Source: JAHFUA01 sp963733935
Lineage (GTDB): Bacteria > Acidobacteriota > Terriglobia > Terriglobales > Acidobacteriaceae
Direction: 5' to 3'
DNA: 64,000 bases
Assembly: GCA_963733935.1 (NCBI GenBank)
Contig: CAVTEQ010000020.1
Coordinates: 62,001-126,000, forward strand
Part shown: positions 1 to 8,475 of the stretch, piece after piece
Layout: each line of letters opens with the position of its first letter
Position numbering within the stretch: the stretch's first letter is position 1
Position numbers and translations under genes: made by a program
Notes under the pieces: model-generated
The model's database searches: none
What the model was told of the DNA's origin: nothing
Seen by the model: the letters and a program-made list of their open reading frames with translations, nothing else

Positions 1-1
1 T

Positions 2-355
2 GAGTTCGACGAACAGCTCCGGCAGGCGCGCGACGCCGATGCCAGCGCGGAACAATTGACCCGGCTGGCCCTAGCCGCGCCGGAAGATGATTGGCTGCTG
101 CTGCGGACCATCGCCGAACATCCGCACGCGCCGGCGCCGGTGCTGGCGCGGCTGGCGTCGCATCCCTATGACGCCGTGCGCGAGAACGTCGCCCGCCATG
201 CCCATTCCGATGCCGCAACCCTGGAAAAGCTGGCATCGGATCCGCAGGGCGAGCTGTGGTTGCTGGTGTCGTGTAACGAAGCTGCACCGTTCGAACTACG
301 GGAGCGACTGCGGACACGCTTCCACGGGACGGATGCCGCGCGCGCAGAAAAATGA
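2..355 (+). CDS. HEAT/LRV-like repeat protein, C-terminal part
   Basis: The reading frame is open from base 2, so the gene begins before the window and only its last 117 residues are visible. A TTG at 56 is in frame, but the coding pattern continues upstream of it. The visible part shows short helical repeats with recurring patterns such as LARLASHP and LEKLASDP, in which hydrophobic positions recur about every 20-24 residues. This is typical of HEAT-like or leucine-rich-variant solenoids that act as protein-binding scaffolds. No catalytic motif is seen. The next gene lies on the opposite strand and converges on it. Specific function unknown. Confidence 0.6.
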   Translation, partial: EFDEQLRQARDADASAEQLTRLALAAPEDDWLLLRTIAEHPHAPAPVLARLASHPYDAVRENVARHAHSDAATLEKLASDPQGELWLLVSCNEAAPFELRERLRTRFHGTDAARAEK

Positions 356-384
356 AAGGGTTGCGGGTTGTCAGTTTTCAGTTG

Positions 385-1071
385 TCACTGCCACGCTCTG
401 CCATAGCGCGGGGCGCGCCGCGGGAAAAGCTTAATGAGCACCACTCCCGTAAGAAATCCTCCAACGTGTGCCCAGAAAGCGACGCCGCCGCTGGCCTGGC
501 TGGCGGGCGTGATCGCGGTTGAAGCGCCGCTCAGGAACTGCAGCACGAACCAATATCCCAGGATGAGCCAGGCCGGCAGCCAGGTGAAGAAGACAAAGAT
601 GAACGTCAAGACGCGGGCGGAAGGGAAGAGCACAAAATAGGCTCCCATCACCCCGGCGATGGCGCCGCTGGCGCCGACGCTGGGCACGCTCGAGCCCAGG
701 TTGAACAGGATGTGCACTACCGCCGCTCCCAGCCCGCTGAGCAGGTAGAAGATCAGGTAGCGGAAATGGCCGAGCGAGTCCTCCACGTTGTCTCCGAAGA
801 TCCACAGCCACCACATGTTGAAGATGATGTGCAGCCAGCCGCCGTGCATGAACATTGAGGTCAGGATCGGCAGTACGCCGAGCGCAAAAGCCCCGGCATG
901 CACGGCCCCGGTGATGTGCACCGGCACCATGCCAAAAGTAAAGAACAAAGCGTTGAGGTTGCGCGGGCCTAGCTGCAACTCGTAGAGGAACACCAGGGTG
1001 TTGAGTGCAATAATGAAGTAGGTGATCCACGGCGTGGAGTAGCGCGGTGCATCATCGCGGATGGGAATCAT
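385..1071 (-). CDS. Rhomboid family intramembrane serine protease
   Basis: A membrane protease that cleaves transmembrane segments of substrate proteins within the lipid bilayer. The 228 residues contain about six hydrophobic helices. The family motif GASGAIAG places the nucleophilic serine at Ser135, and AHVGGF places the catalytic His at His202. HGGWLHIIFNMWWLW (residues 76-90) supplies the conserved His and Asn of the oxyanion region. Length fits the minimal bacterial rhomboid core without an extra N-terminal domain. The start (MIPIRDDAPRYSTPW) is the usual one for this subfamily. It is divergent from truB, and its natural substrate cannot be read from context. Confidence 0.93.
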   Translation of the reverse strand: MIPIRDDAPRYSTPWITYFIIALNTLVFLYELQLGPRNLNALFFTFGMVPVHITGAVHAGAFALGVLPILTSMFMHGGWLHIIFNMWWLWIFGDNVEDSLGHFRYLIFYLLSGLGAAVVHILFNLGSSVPSVGASGAIAGVMGAYFVLFPSARVLTFIFVFFTWLPAWLILGYWFVLQFLSGASTAITPASQASGGVAFWAHVGGFLTGVVLIKLFPRRAPRYGRAWQ

Positions 1072-1136
1072 TCAGCTTGCTCGGCCCAGCATTTCCAGAG
1101 TTGACCCGGCCAAGGAAACACCACACCATAGCAGAT

Positions 1137-2024
1137 GTGGCGACTAGCGGTGTACTGATCGTCGATAAACCCGCGGGCATGACCTCGCACGACGTGGTGG
1201 CACGCGTGCGACGGCTCACGAACGAGCGCTCCGTCGGGCACCTTGGCACGCTCGACCCCATGGCCACCGGAGTGCTGCCCCTGCTCCTGGGACGCATGAC
1301 TCGTCTCGCCCAGTTCTACCTGGCGGCGGAGAAAAGCTATGAAGGCGAGATTCGCTTTGGCTTTGCGACCAACACCTACGACGCAGAAGGCGAGCCCACG
1401 GGGACGCCACAGCCGGTCGGGCTGTCCCTAGAGCAAGTGCGAGCGGCCGCGGCGGGCTTCCGCGGCAGTATCCAGCAGATGCCGCCCCCGTTTTCCGCCA
1501 AGAAGGTGGGAGGCGTGCCCGCCTACAAGCTGGCGCGGAAGAAGCAGGAAGTTGAGCTGAAGCCCGTCCAGGTGGAGATCAGGGAATTCGAGATTCTTAA
1601 TCTGGATGGCGACCGGGCTGCGTTTCGGGCGCGGGTGGCCTCAGGGACTTATCTGAGATCCGTCGCGCACGACCTGGGACAGCTTTTGGGCGTCGGCGCT
1701 CACCTGGCAAGCTTGCGGCGGACTCGGGTAGCCGAATTCGGCCTGGAGGAAGCACGAACGCTCGAGCAACTGGAGCAGGCACAGGACGTCGCGAGCCTCT
1801 GCGTTCACCCACGGCTGATTCTGCCGACATTTCCTTCCGTCACCGCGCCGGAGGAGAGCCTGGCGCGCATCCGCAACGGCATGGCCGTCAACCTGCCGGA
1901 GATGTCCCGCGCACCGCTGGTGAAGGTCTTCGCCGGGCAGGCGGAGCTGGTTTGCATCGCGTCCAGAGTGGCAGGGACGCTGTTCCATCCCAAGGTGGTG
2001 CTGATATCGGGAGATCGGAAGTAA
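1137..2024 (+). CDS. truB: tRNA pseudouridine(55) synthase TruB
   Basis: Converts uridine 55 in the T-loop of tRNAs to pseudouridine. The signature GHLGTLDPMATGVLP holds the catalytic aspartate, and GVLIVDKPAGMTSHDVV is the standard N-terminal motif. The C-terminal third (after about residue 230) looks like the family's small RNA-binding extension. I place the start at GTG 1137, just before ATSGVLIVDKP, giving 295 residues. The longer reading from 1047 would add 30 non-conserved residues and overlap the divergent rhomboid start. A TTG near 1101 is another option. It converges on the PIN toxin gene, 3 bp from its stop. Confidence 0.93.
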   Translation: MATSGVLIVDKPAGMTSHDVVARVRRLTNERSVGHLGTLDPMATGVLPLLLGRMTRLAQFYLAAEKSYEGEIRFGFATNTYDAEGEPTGTPQPVGLSLEQVRAAAAGFRGSIQQMPPPFSAKKVGGVPAYKLARKKQEVELKPVQVEIREFEILNLDGDRAAFRARVASGTYLRSVAHDLGQLLGVGAHLASLRRTRVAEFGLEEARTLEQLEQAQDVASLCVHPRLILPTFPSVTAPEESLARIRNGMAVNLPEMSRAPLVKVFAGQAELVCIASRVAGTLFHPKVVLISGDRK

Positions 2025-2027
2025 TCC

Positions 2028-2462
2028 TTATACGACGGTCTTTGGGGGAAGAAACTCGATCTTGATAGTCCCGGCTGGAATGGACTTGAAGTCGAAGTCA
2101 GCCGTTACCAGCGTGGCCCGCCGTGGCGGAGCAGAATGGGCCAGCGTAAGGGCCCCAGCAAAAGCATCGGCATAGGGAACCTTAAAGTCACACTTGAAGA
2201 TTGCGGCAGCCTCGGCGTGAGCGGTATCAACCGGCACGATGGTGATAGGCAGCACCGCCAAGCTGCCAGCAATGGTTCGCGCCCGCATCATGCCGACCCG
2301 TTTGTAGAGGGCACCCACGATCTCGCCCCAGTTGACGGCGCTCAGCAGCAATTCGGCCTCGCCCTTGGCAGCTTGTCTGAACAGGTCGCGAACCCGTTTA
2401 TGTCCCGGTTCTTTGTCGGTATAGCGAAGAATGGCGCTGGCATCCAGCACCCAGGTCGTCAT
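2028..2462 (-). CDS. VapC-like PIN-domain ribonuclease toxin
   Basis: Probable toxin of a type II toxin-antitoxin pair. PIN domains are Mg2+-dependent RNases, and VapC members cut tRNA or rRNA. The 144 residues begin with WVLDASAILRY, where Asp7 is the first metal-binding acid. A mid-protein Glu (NWGEIVGALYK) and a later Asp (PYADAFAGAL) complete the acidic cluster, and VTADFDFKSI is the usual end motif. The gene overlaps the stop of the upstream AbrB-like antitoxin by 4 bp (ATGA), which implies translational coupling. Assignment to the PIN family is firm, but toxin activity is inferred from the pairing. Confidence 0.88.
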   Translation of the reverse strand: MTTWVLDASAILRYTDKEPGHKRVRDLFRQAAKGEAELLLSAVNWGEIVGALYKRVGMMRARTIAGSLAVLPITIVPVDTAHAEAAAIFKCDFKVPYADAFAGALTLAHSAPPRRATLVTADFDFKSIPAGTIKIEFLPPKTVV

Positions 2463-2686
2463 CGCTCTTCATCATCCCGGTGCATCTGTTCGCGCAGGTC
2501 GCCGAGACCCTTGGTGGAACCGCACAGGCTGTCGATGAACTCTTCGGTGATAGGCCGCAAAACCAGGGAGAAGCCGTCGCGCTGGATAGAGAACTTGGTG
2601 CCAGGCACCAGCTTCATGTCCTCGCGCAAGTCGGCAGGGACGATCACCTGGCCCTTGGTGCTCATGGTGGTATATTCTGCCTTCAT
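2459..2686 (-). CDS. AbrB/MazE-type antitoxin (SpoVT-AbrB fold)
   Basis: Cognate antitoxin and probable autorepressor of the PIN toxin. STKGQVIVPADLREDMKL followed by GTKFSIQRD is the classic swapped-hairpin AbrB DNA-binding fold. The C-terminal 35 residues (EEFIDSLCGSTKGLGDLREQ) would wrap the toxin. The ATG at 2686 (MKAEYTTMSTKGQ) is preferred over the in-frame codon at 2722. The ATG at 2665 is also possible, and none has a strong Shine-Dalgarno. The start sits inside an inverted repeat (2670-2697), as expected for autoregulation. Confidence 0.85.
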   Translation of the reverse strand: MKAEYTTMSTKGQVIVPADLREDMKLVPGTKFSIQRDGFSLVLRPITEEFIDSLCGSTKGLGDLREQMHRDDEER

Positions 2687-2697
2687 GTAGGATATAC
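2670..2697. promoter_or_regulatory. Inverted repeat at antitoxin start, likely autoregulatory operator
   Basis: GTATAT at 2670-2675 and ATATAC at 2692-2697 form a perfect 6-bp inverted repeat with 16 bp between arms. It spans the preferred start codon of the AbrB-like antitoxin gene, in a locally A+T-rich block. Toxin-antitoxin operons of this type repress themselves by antitoxin binding at such sites. Function is inferred. Confidence 0.45.
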
Positions 2698-2833
2698 TAT
2701 TGAAACGTAGGTCGATAGTCAATGGGGCTTACATGCTAGTTTGGTAACGTCCGATAACGGATATTATGTTAACCACGCTGCAAGGCCCGTAAAACCGGCC
2801 CAACTCTGTGCCTCGGTGTCTCCGTGGTGGATT

Positions 2834-3145
2834 TCAGGCTGCCGCAGTCAGGAGGTTCTCCAGCTCTTCCCTGAACCGCCGCAGAGTCTCCAGCCGCTCG
2901 GGCGTGGCCTCGACCGTCTCTGATTTATGCTGGAAGACCTGGCGTCCGCCACTTTCCACCAGCACGCCGATGGATTCGCCCATGCGCCAGCCGGGTGTAG
3001 TGATGAGTTTCAATCCTTCAGGCGTGGATTCCAGCAGCGCGATGCAGTTGTCGCGCAGGACGCCGATGGCGCGCGGAAAGCGGTCGAAGTGCTGGATGTC
3101 AAAGCCGGCGAGGTAGAGACGTTGGAGCTGCTGGGCAGGATCCAT
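2834..3145 (-). CDS. Conserved small protein of unknown function
   Basis: A 103-residue soluble protein from the ATG at 3145 (MDPAQQLQRLYLAGFDIQ). An upstream in-frame Met at 3175 would translate repeat DNA and is rejected. It has an N-terminal helix, a beta-rich middle (GLKLITTPGWRMGESIGVLVE) and a C-terminal helix (ERLETLRRFREELENLL). No signal peptide, membrane segment or recognised motif is present. It is the last gene of the leftward run ldh > MFS > miaB > bifunctional nuclease, separated from the nuclease gene by a palindromic spacer. I do not recognise the family. Confidence 0.6.
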   Translation of the reverse strand: MDPAQQLQRLYLAGFDIQHFDRFPRAIGVLRDNCIALLESTPEGLKLITTPGWRMGESIGVLVESGGRQVFQHKSETVEATPERLETLRRFREELENLLTAAA

Positions 3146-3147
3146 AC

Positions 3148-3237
3148 GGATTGATTCATTGATCCATTGACTCATTGATCCATTGGACGACGCGCAAGCA
3201 ATGAATCAATGGATCAATGAATCAATGGCTCAATCCC
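3148..3237. repeat. Palindromic spacer built from ATTGATTC/ATTGATCC words
   Basis: The spacer consists almost wholly of near-tandem 8-9 bp words (ATTGATTC, ATTGATCC, ATTGACTC). The left half (about 3148-3186) is mirrored by a reverse-complement right half (about 3200-3237) around a 13-bp centre. It fills the gap between two co-directional genes. A shorter copy of the same vocabulary lies at 46728-46760. The transcript would form a long imperfect hairpin. Origin and role are unknown. Confidence 0.85.
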
Positions 3238-3238
3238 G

Positions 3239-3727
3239 TTACATCTTATAGCGTCCCAGATCCTCGTCGTTCAGCCCTTCCAGCCACTTGCGCAGTTCTT
3301 CGCTGGAGACGCGGTCGGAGACGGCGGTGGCCTGCTTGGAGGACTTCAGGACTTCGTCCTCGACGAAGATGGGGCAGTCGAGGCGCAGGGCGATCGCCAA
3401 GGCGTCCGAGGGACGCGAATCCACGCTGATGATGTGCCCGTCGCGCTCCAGCCAGATGACGGCGTAGAAGGTGTCTTCGCGCAGCTCGTTCACCACCACT
3501 TTGTGCACGCGGGTATCGAGGCCGGTGAGCAGGTTCTTGATGAGGTCGTGGGTCATGGGCCGGGGGGTCGAGACCTTTTCGATCTCTAGGGCGATGGCGT
3601 TGGCCTCGTAGATGCCGACCCAGATGGGCAGGACGGCATCACCGTTCACGTCCTTCAGGATGACGATGGGCATATTGGTGACCGGGTCCATCATCAGCCC
3701 CCGGATCTTCATCTCGACTTCCGACAT
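3239..3727 (-). CDS. Bifunctional nuclease (BFN/DUF151) family protein
   Basis: A 162-residue protein with the full BFN (DUF151) domain at residues 5-135. Recognisable stretches are LPIWVGIYEANAIALEIE, MTHDLIKNLL and SVDSRPSDALAIALR. Family members have been linked to DNase/RNase activity, and the domain is common in acidobacteria, actinobacteria and Thermotoga. The C-terminal 25 residues form a charged helix. It sits 31 bp downstream of miaB in the same direction, so co-transcription is likely. The exact substrate is not known from sequence. Confidence 0.9.
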   Translation of the reverse strand: MSEVEMKIRGLMMDPVTNMPIVILKDVNGDAVLPIWVGIYEANAIALEIEKVSTPRPMTHDLIKNLLTGLDTRVHKVVVNELREDTFYAVIWLERDGHIISVDSRPSDALAIALRLDCPIFVEDEVLKSSKQATAVSDRVSSEELRKWLEGLNDEDLGRYKM

Positions 3728-3758
3728 GGTCTCCCCTTATTACACCGCCTTGTGCGGC

Positions 3759-5081
3759 CTAGCCTACCATTTCACCTAACAAACTGTTAGGAAAGCTTGC
3801 CGTGACGTGCACTCGAACGTAACTACCCGGCTCTGGCACAGTGTTACCGTCGGTGACGGTAAAGTTCAGCGGCCGGTTCTGCGAAGTGCGACCGATGAGC
3901 TGCCCACGCGTCTCGTTCTTCCCCTCAACCATTACTTCAAGTGTTTGTCCCACGTGCCGCACGCTTCGGCGCTTCTGTATCTCTTTTTGATGCTCCTGCA
4001 GCACCGCAAGGCGGCGGGATTTTTCTTCGTCGGGAATGCTGTCGGGCATGGTCTGCGCCGGCGTGTTGGGACGAGGCGAATACTTGAAAGCAAACGTGCC
4101 GTCGTACCCGACTTGTTCCAGCAGTCCCAGCGTTTCTTCGAAGTCGGCCTCGGTTTCACCCGGGAAGCCGACAATGATGTCGGTTGTGATGGAGATCTCT
4201 CGCCGCGCTGATTTGATCCAAGAGATGCGCTGGAGGTAATCCTCGCGGGTGTACTCGCGCTGCATGGCCGTGAGCACGCGCGTCGAGCCGCTCTGCACCG
4301 GCAGGTGCACGTGATCGCAGAGCGCCGGAACCGAGTCGATGGCATCGACGATATCGCGGGTGAAGTCGATAGGATGTGAAGTGGTAAAGCGCACGCGCTT
4401 CAGGCCCGCGACTTCTCCCACCGCAGCCAGCAGTTCCGAAAAAGTCTTTTTGCCCATCGGGTCGCGATACGAATTGACGTTCTGGCCGAGAAGCTGAACT
4501 TCGGTATAGCCGGAATCGGCCATCTGGCGGGCTTCGGCGAGGACGCTATCCGACGTACGGCTGCGCTCGCGACCGCGCGTATAAGGAACCACGCAGAAAG
4601 CGCAGAACTTGTCACAGCCTTCGGTGATGGTGATGTAGCCGCGATGAGGGTTGCTGCGCGCGGTGAATTCGGTCTCGAAAGTTTCGGTGGTCTGGCGATC
4701 GTCGAGCCCGGTGGCGCGCTTCCCTTCCCCGAGTTGCACCAGCATCTGCGGCAAATTGCGATACGACGCTGAACCACACACCAGCGAAACGTGCGGCGCG
4801 CGCTCGAAAATCTTCTCACCCTCCTGCTGCGCCACACATCCCAGCACGCCGAACTTCTTGCCCTGGCGCTCGAGCTTGCGAAAGTCGGCGAGGCGGTGAA
4901 AGACCTTCTGCTCCGCCTTGTCGCGGATGGAGCAGGTGTTGTAAAGGACCAGTCCGGCTTCCTCGACGCTCTCGACCTGGCGGTATCCCTGCGAGATGAG
5001 CGTGCCCACGACTTTCTCCGAGTCGTGAACATTCATTTGGCAGCCGAAAGTCTCAAGATAGAAAGTCTTCTCGCTCGCCAT
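3759..5081 (-). CDS. miaB: tRNA-2-methylthio-N6-dimethylallyladenosine synthase MiaB
   Basis: A radical-SAM methylthiotransferase that adds the 2-methylthio group to i6A37 of tRNAs. From the ATG at 5081 (MASEKTFYLETFGCQMN) it has 440 residues. The N-terminal cluster ligands are Cys14, Cys50 and Cys82. The radical-SAM motif CDKFCAFC gives Cys156, Cys160 and Cys163. A C-terminal TRAM domain begins near RRSVRHVGQTLEVMVEG. The 22 extra residues of the longer frame are unrelated to the family and rejected. It is part of the leftward operon with ldh and the MFS gene upstream and the BFN gene downstream. Confidence 0.96.
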   Translation of the reverse strand: MASEKTFYLETFGCQMNVHDSEKVVGTLISQGYRQVESVEEAGLVLYNTCSIRDKAEQKVFHRLADFRKLERQGKKFGVLGCVAQQEGEKIFERAPHVSLVCGSASYRNLPQMLVQLGEGKRATGLDDRQTTETFETEFTARSNPHRGYITITEGCDKFCAFCVVPYTRGRERSRTSDSVLAEARQMADSGYTEVQLLGQNVNSYRDPMGKKTFSELLAAVGEVAGLKRVRFTTSHPIDFTRDIVDAIDSVPALCDHVHLPVQSGSTRVLTAMQREYTREDYLQRISWIKSARREISITTDIIVGFPGETEADFEETLGLLEQVGYDGTFAFKYSPRPNTPAQTMPDSIPDEEKSRRLAVLQEHQKEIQKRRSVRHVGQTLEVMVEGKNETRGQLIGRTSQNRPLNFTVTDGNTVPEPGSYVRVHVTASFPNSLLGEMVG

Positions 5082-5147
5082 CCCAGCCCAGTATAGCGCA
5101 GGGCGGCAGAAGGGCGGCGGAGTTGCGGGTCCGCTGATTGCCCACAC

Positions 5148-6488
5148 CTACGCCTTTTCCGAGACTTCCTGGGAGACGATCTCCTGCGGCGGGTCGCCGC
5201 CGGCCATGCCCTGGGCGAGGATGAGACGCCGCGCTTCCACGCGCATGCTGGGGAAGCGCGCGCCAAAGACGCCGGAGCCGAGAATGCAGGCCATGCCGCC
5301 GATGGAGACGGCCAACGGCGCGCCCAGATGGTCGGCAACCACGCCTGCGCCCAGCGCTCCGATCGGCGCCATGCCCATGAACATCATGGAGTACACCGAC
5401 ATCACGCGGCCGCGCAGCCGGTCCGGCACCATGGACTGGATCAGCGTGTTGGACGAGGCCATCTGCACCATCATCGAGTAGCCCGCCGGCACCAGCAGCG
5501 CCACTGACAGCCAGAAGGTCCTGGAAATCCCGAAGAGGATAAGCGCGGCGCCAAAACCAGCCGAGGAGAACGTTATCCAGTTGCTCAGACCTTTCAGTCC
5601 GCGTTTGAATGCCAGGGTGAGCGCGCCGATGAGTGCGCCCACACCGGTGGCGCCCATCAGGATGCCGAGGCCATTGGCGCCGCGATGCAGGATGCGGTCG
5701 GCGAAGATCGGCATCAGCACCGCATAGGGCATGCCCACCAGGCTTACCAGCCCGAGCAGCAGCAGCAGCGCGCGGATGGGCCGCGTCTGGCGCACATACT
5801 GGAAGCCTTCAATAATGTTCTCGACCGGCGACCCCGAGGCTGGTTTCGCTTGCCACGTGACGCGCATCAGCAGCAGGCCTATGATCACGGCAATGTAGCT
5901 AACGGCGTTGCTAAAGAAGCACCAGCCTTCACCGATCGAGGCCACGAGCAATCCCGCGATGGCCGGACCCACAACCCGCGCGCCGTTGAACATGGAAGAA
6001 TTCAGCGCGATGGCATTGATGAGATCTTCCTTGCCGACCATGTCCACGATGAAGGACTGCCGCGCGGGAATATCGAAAGCATTTACCACCCCGAGCAACG
6101 CCGCCAGCACCATCACGTGCCAAACCTGGACCAGCTTGGTGAGGGTGAGTCCGGCAAGAACAAAGGCCAGAAGCATGGAGACCGTCTGCGTGGCGATCAC
6201 GACACGGTGGCGGTTCTTGCGGTCGGCAACAATGCCGCCTATCGGCGCCATCAGAAAGACCGGTATCTGCCCCGCGAATCCGACGGCTCCCAACAGGAAC
6301 GACGAGCCGGTGAGGCGGTAAACCAGCCAGGATTGCGCCACGTTCTGCATCCAGGTGCCGATGAGTGAGATCAGTTGCCCGCCGAAAAAGAGCTGGAAGT
6401 TGCGGTGACGCAGCGAGCGCAAGCCGTGTCGGACGCGGGGGGGTGGGGCAGTTGAGTTTTCCGAGTCACTGCGGGAAGCTTCGGTCAT
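5148..6488 (-). CDS. MFS transporter, EntS-like (MFS_3) exporter
   Basis: A 446-residue inner-membrane protein with 10-12 hydrophobic helices, of the major facilitator subgroup that contains EntS and many uncharacterised drug or siderophore exporters. The N-terminal pattern HRNFQLFFGGQLISLIGTWM and the loop GGIVADRKNRHR between helices 2 and 3 are typical. MVPDRLRGRVMSVYSMMFMG is the matching central motif. The start at 6488 overlaps the stop of the upstream lactate dehydrogenase gene (ATGA). A longer in-frame start at 6581 would lie inside that gene. The exported compound cannot be deduced. Confidence 0.9.
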   Translation of the reverse strand: MTEASRSDSENSTAPPPRVRHGLRSLRHRNFQLFFGGQLISLIGTWMQNVAQSWLVYRLTGSSFLLGAVGFAGQIPVFLMAPIGGIVADRKNRHRVVIATQTVSMLLAFVLAGLTLTKLVQVWHVMVLAALLGVVNAFDIPARQSFIVDMVGKEDLINAIALNSSMFNGARVVGPAIAGLLVASIGEGWCFFSNAVSYIAVIIGLLLMRVTWQAKPASGSPVENIIEGFQYVRQTRPIRALLLLLGLVSLVGMPYAVLMPIFADRILHRGANGLGILMGATGVGALIGALTLAFKRGLKGLSNWITFSSAGFGAALILFGISRTFWLSVALLVPAGYSMMVQMASSNTLIQSMVPDRLRGRVMSVYSMMFMGMAPIGALGAGVVADHLGAPLAVSIGGMACILGSGVFGARFPSMRVEARRLILAQGMAGGDPPQEIVSQEVSEKA

Positions 6489-7441
6489 TGCGCCAACTGC
6501 TCCCGGGTGTGTTTCAACACCCGTGCTGAGTGACGCACGGCTTCGATTTCCCTTTCGCTCAGATTCAAGCGCAATACCCATTCGATGCCGCTGCGGCAGA
6601 CCACGGTGGGCAGGCTGAGGCAGACGTCGGCAATGTCGTAATAATCCGACACCAGGCTGGAGACGGAGAGCACGGTGCGCTGGTCGCGCACAATGGCCTC
6701 CACGATCCGCATAAGCCCCGCAGCCACGGCATAAAAGGTTGCGCCCTTGCGGGCGATGATGTGCTGGGCCGCGTCGCGGGTCTGGCGGAAGATTTCGTCC
6801 ATGGCGGCTTCGTCATGGGGAATGCTCTGGGCGGCGCAGAAATCCGGCAGGCGCATGCCGGCGATGTTGGCCAGCGACCACACCGGCACTTCGCTCTCGC
6901 CGTGTTCGCCGATGATGTAAGCGTGCACGCTGCGCGAATCTACTTTAAAGTGGCGGCTGAGCAACTGGCGGAAGCGCGCCGTGTCCAGGATGGTCCCCGA
7001 GCCGATCACCCGCTGCCACGGGTAGCCCGAGAACTTCAGGGAAAGGTAGGTGAGCACGTCCACAGGGTTCGTGGCGATGACCAGGATGCCGCTGGGATTG
7101 TGGCGAGCCACCTCCGGGACCACAGACGCGAAAACGGCGGCATTGCGCTTGAGCAGGGCGATGCGCGTCTCCCCCGGCTTCTGGTTCACGCCGGCGGCGA
7201 TCACACTAACGAGGGCGGCGCCGCAATCGCTATAGTCTCCCGCCCACACGCGCGTGGGATGGGCGAAGGGGACGGTGTGCTGCAGGTCCATCGCCTCACC
7301 CTCAGCTTTGGCTCGGTTGGCGTCGATGAGCACGATCTCGGCGGCGAGGCCGCTCAACAGCAGAGCATAGGCGAAGGTCGAGCCTACGTTGCCGGTGCCC
7401 ACGATGGCAATGCGGATGGCCTGGGGCTGGGGGTCGCTCAT
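6485..7441 (-). CDS. ldh: L-lactate dehydrogenase
   Basis: An NAD-dependent interconversion of pyruvate and L-lactate in the cytoplasm. The 318 residues from the ATG at 7441 show the Rossmann motif GTGNVGS (15-21), ATNPVDVLTY (123-132) and the catalytic His180 in GEHGES. The substrate-discriminating loop reads NQKPGETR. A Gln at this position (Gln88) marks lactate rather than malate dehydrogenase, and Arg93 polarises the carbonyl. It is the first gene of the leftward operon and divergent from the liv transporter, so the 275-bp gap should hold promoters for both. Confidence 0.93.
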   Translation of the reverse strand: MSDPQPQAIRIAIVGTGNVGSTFAYALLLSGLAAEIVLIDANRAKAEGEAMDLQHTVPFAHPTRVWAGDYSDCGAALVSVIAAGVNQKPGETRIALLKRNAAVFASVVPEVARHNPSGILVIATNPVDVLTYLSLKFSGYPWQRVIGSGTILDTARFRQLLSRHFKVDSRSVHAYIIGEHGESEVPVWSLANIAGMRLPDFCAAQSIPHDEAAMDEIFRQTRDAAQHIIARKGATFYAVAAGLMRIVEAIVRDQRTVLSVSSLVSDYYDIADVCLSLPTVVCRSGIEWVLRLNLSEREIEAVRHSARVLKHTREQLAQ

Positions 7442-7716
7442 GGCGCTGTCCACCACGGTATCACAGGCTTTGGTTGGACAAAAAAGCGGGTGGACCCGGT
7501 CATTTTATGCCGAGCTAGCCGCCGTTGCGATGCCCTACTGCTGCCATTACAATTAGCGCCCTCAGCCGGAAGGCGCACGGGTGGGGATGCCACGTCAACG
7601 CGGGCGCTCCAGCACTGCCTCAGAATTCAGGCGCGTTACGGCGCTTAAAGACGTACAATCGGTTTCCTTTTCCGGGTCTTGCGCGTTTCAGGACATGTGC
7701 CCGCGATGCAAGTAGG

Positions 7717-8475
7717 ATGAACGACAACTACATTCTCGAAGCCAGGAACCTGGTAAAGGAGTTCAAGGGCTTTGTCGCCGTCAATGACGTGAGCCTGAAG
7801 GTGCGCCAAGGAACAATTCATGGCTTGATTGGTCCTAACGGCGCGGGCAAGACCACGGTCTTCAATATGTTGACCAAGTTCCTGCCTCCTACGCGCGGCA
7901 CCATTCACTTCAAGGGCAAGGACGTCACCGCGGAGAGGCCGGCGGAAGTGGCGCGGCGCGGCCTGGTGCGCTCCTTCCAGATCTCCTCCGTGTTTCCCCA
8001 CCTGACGGTTCTGGAGAATGTGCGCATCGGGCTGCAGCGCCGGCTGCGCGGCCCATCCTTCGAGTTCTGGCGCAGCGAGAGCACTCTGGAATCGCTGAAT
8101 CAACGTGCCCTGCAGCTGCTGACGGAGGTAGGACTGGAAGCGTATTCCGAGGTAGTGGCGGTGGAACTGCCCTACGGGCGCAAGCGGGCACTGGAGATCG
8201 CCACCACGCTGGCCATGGAGCCCGAGCTGTTGCTGCTGGACGAGCCCACGCAGGGCATGGGCCACGAGGACGTCGATCGGGTGAAGGACCTGATACGCCG
8301 GGTAGCCGCCGACCGCACCGTGCTGATGGTGGAGCACAACATGAGCGTGGTCTCCGACCTGTGCCACGTCATCACGGTCTTGCAGCGCGGGTCGGTGCTG
8401 GCCGAAGGCAGCTACGCCGAAGTCTCGGAGAATCCCGAAGTGCTGGAAGCTTACATGGGAGTGGAAATTGGATAG
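7717..8475 (+). CDS. livG: Branched-chain amino-acid type ABC transporter ATPase LivG
   Basis: The first ATPase of a high-affinity amino-acid (or related small acid) importer. The 252 residues have Walker A GPNGAGKTT at 39-47, a Q-loop region (RSFQISSVFPHLTVLENV), the LivG-type signature ELPYGRKRALEIA in place of LSGGQ, Walker B LLLLDEPTQGM and the switch His in MVEHNM. The start at ATG 7717 (MNDNYILEARNLVKEF) matches the family. The upstream in-frame extension to 7525 is not coding-like. The next gene, livF, overlaps its 3' end by 8 bp. Confidence 0.94.
   Translation: MNDNYILEARNLVKEFKGFVAVNDVSLKVRQGTIHGLIGPNGAGKTTVFNMLTKFLPPTRGTIHFKGKDVTAERPAEVARRGLVRSFQISSVFPHLTVLENVRIGLQRRLRGPSFEFWRSESTLESLNQRALQLLTEVGLEAYSEVVAVELPYGRKRALEIATTLAMEPELLLLDEPTQGMGHEDVDRVKDLIRRVAADRTVLMVEHNMSVVSDLCHVITVLQRGSVLAEGSYAEVSENPEVLEAYMGVEIG

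Noticed and set aside
1047..1136. Longer truB N-terminus
   Set aside because: The extra 30 residues are not conserved in TruB and overlap the divergent rhomboid start; GTG 1137 fits the family.
3148..3237. CRISPR array
   Set aside because: The repeated words are 8-9 bp without unique spacers of constant size and are arranged as a palindrome.
5685..6368. Long open frame opposite the MFS gene
   Set aside because: It is a shadow frame with His/Asp/Gln-rich composition produced by GC-rich codon bias on the other strand.
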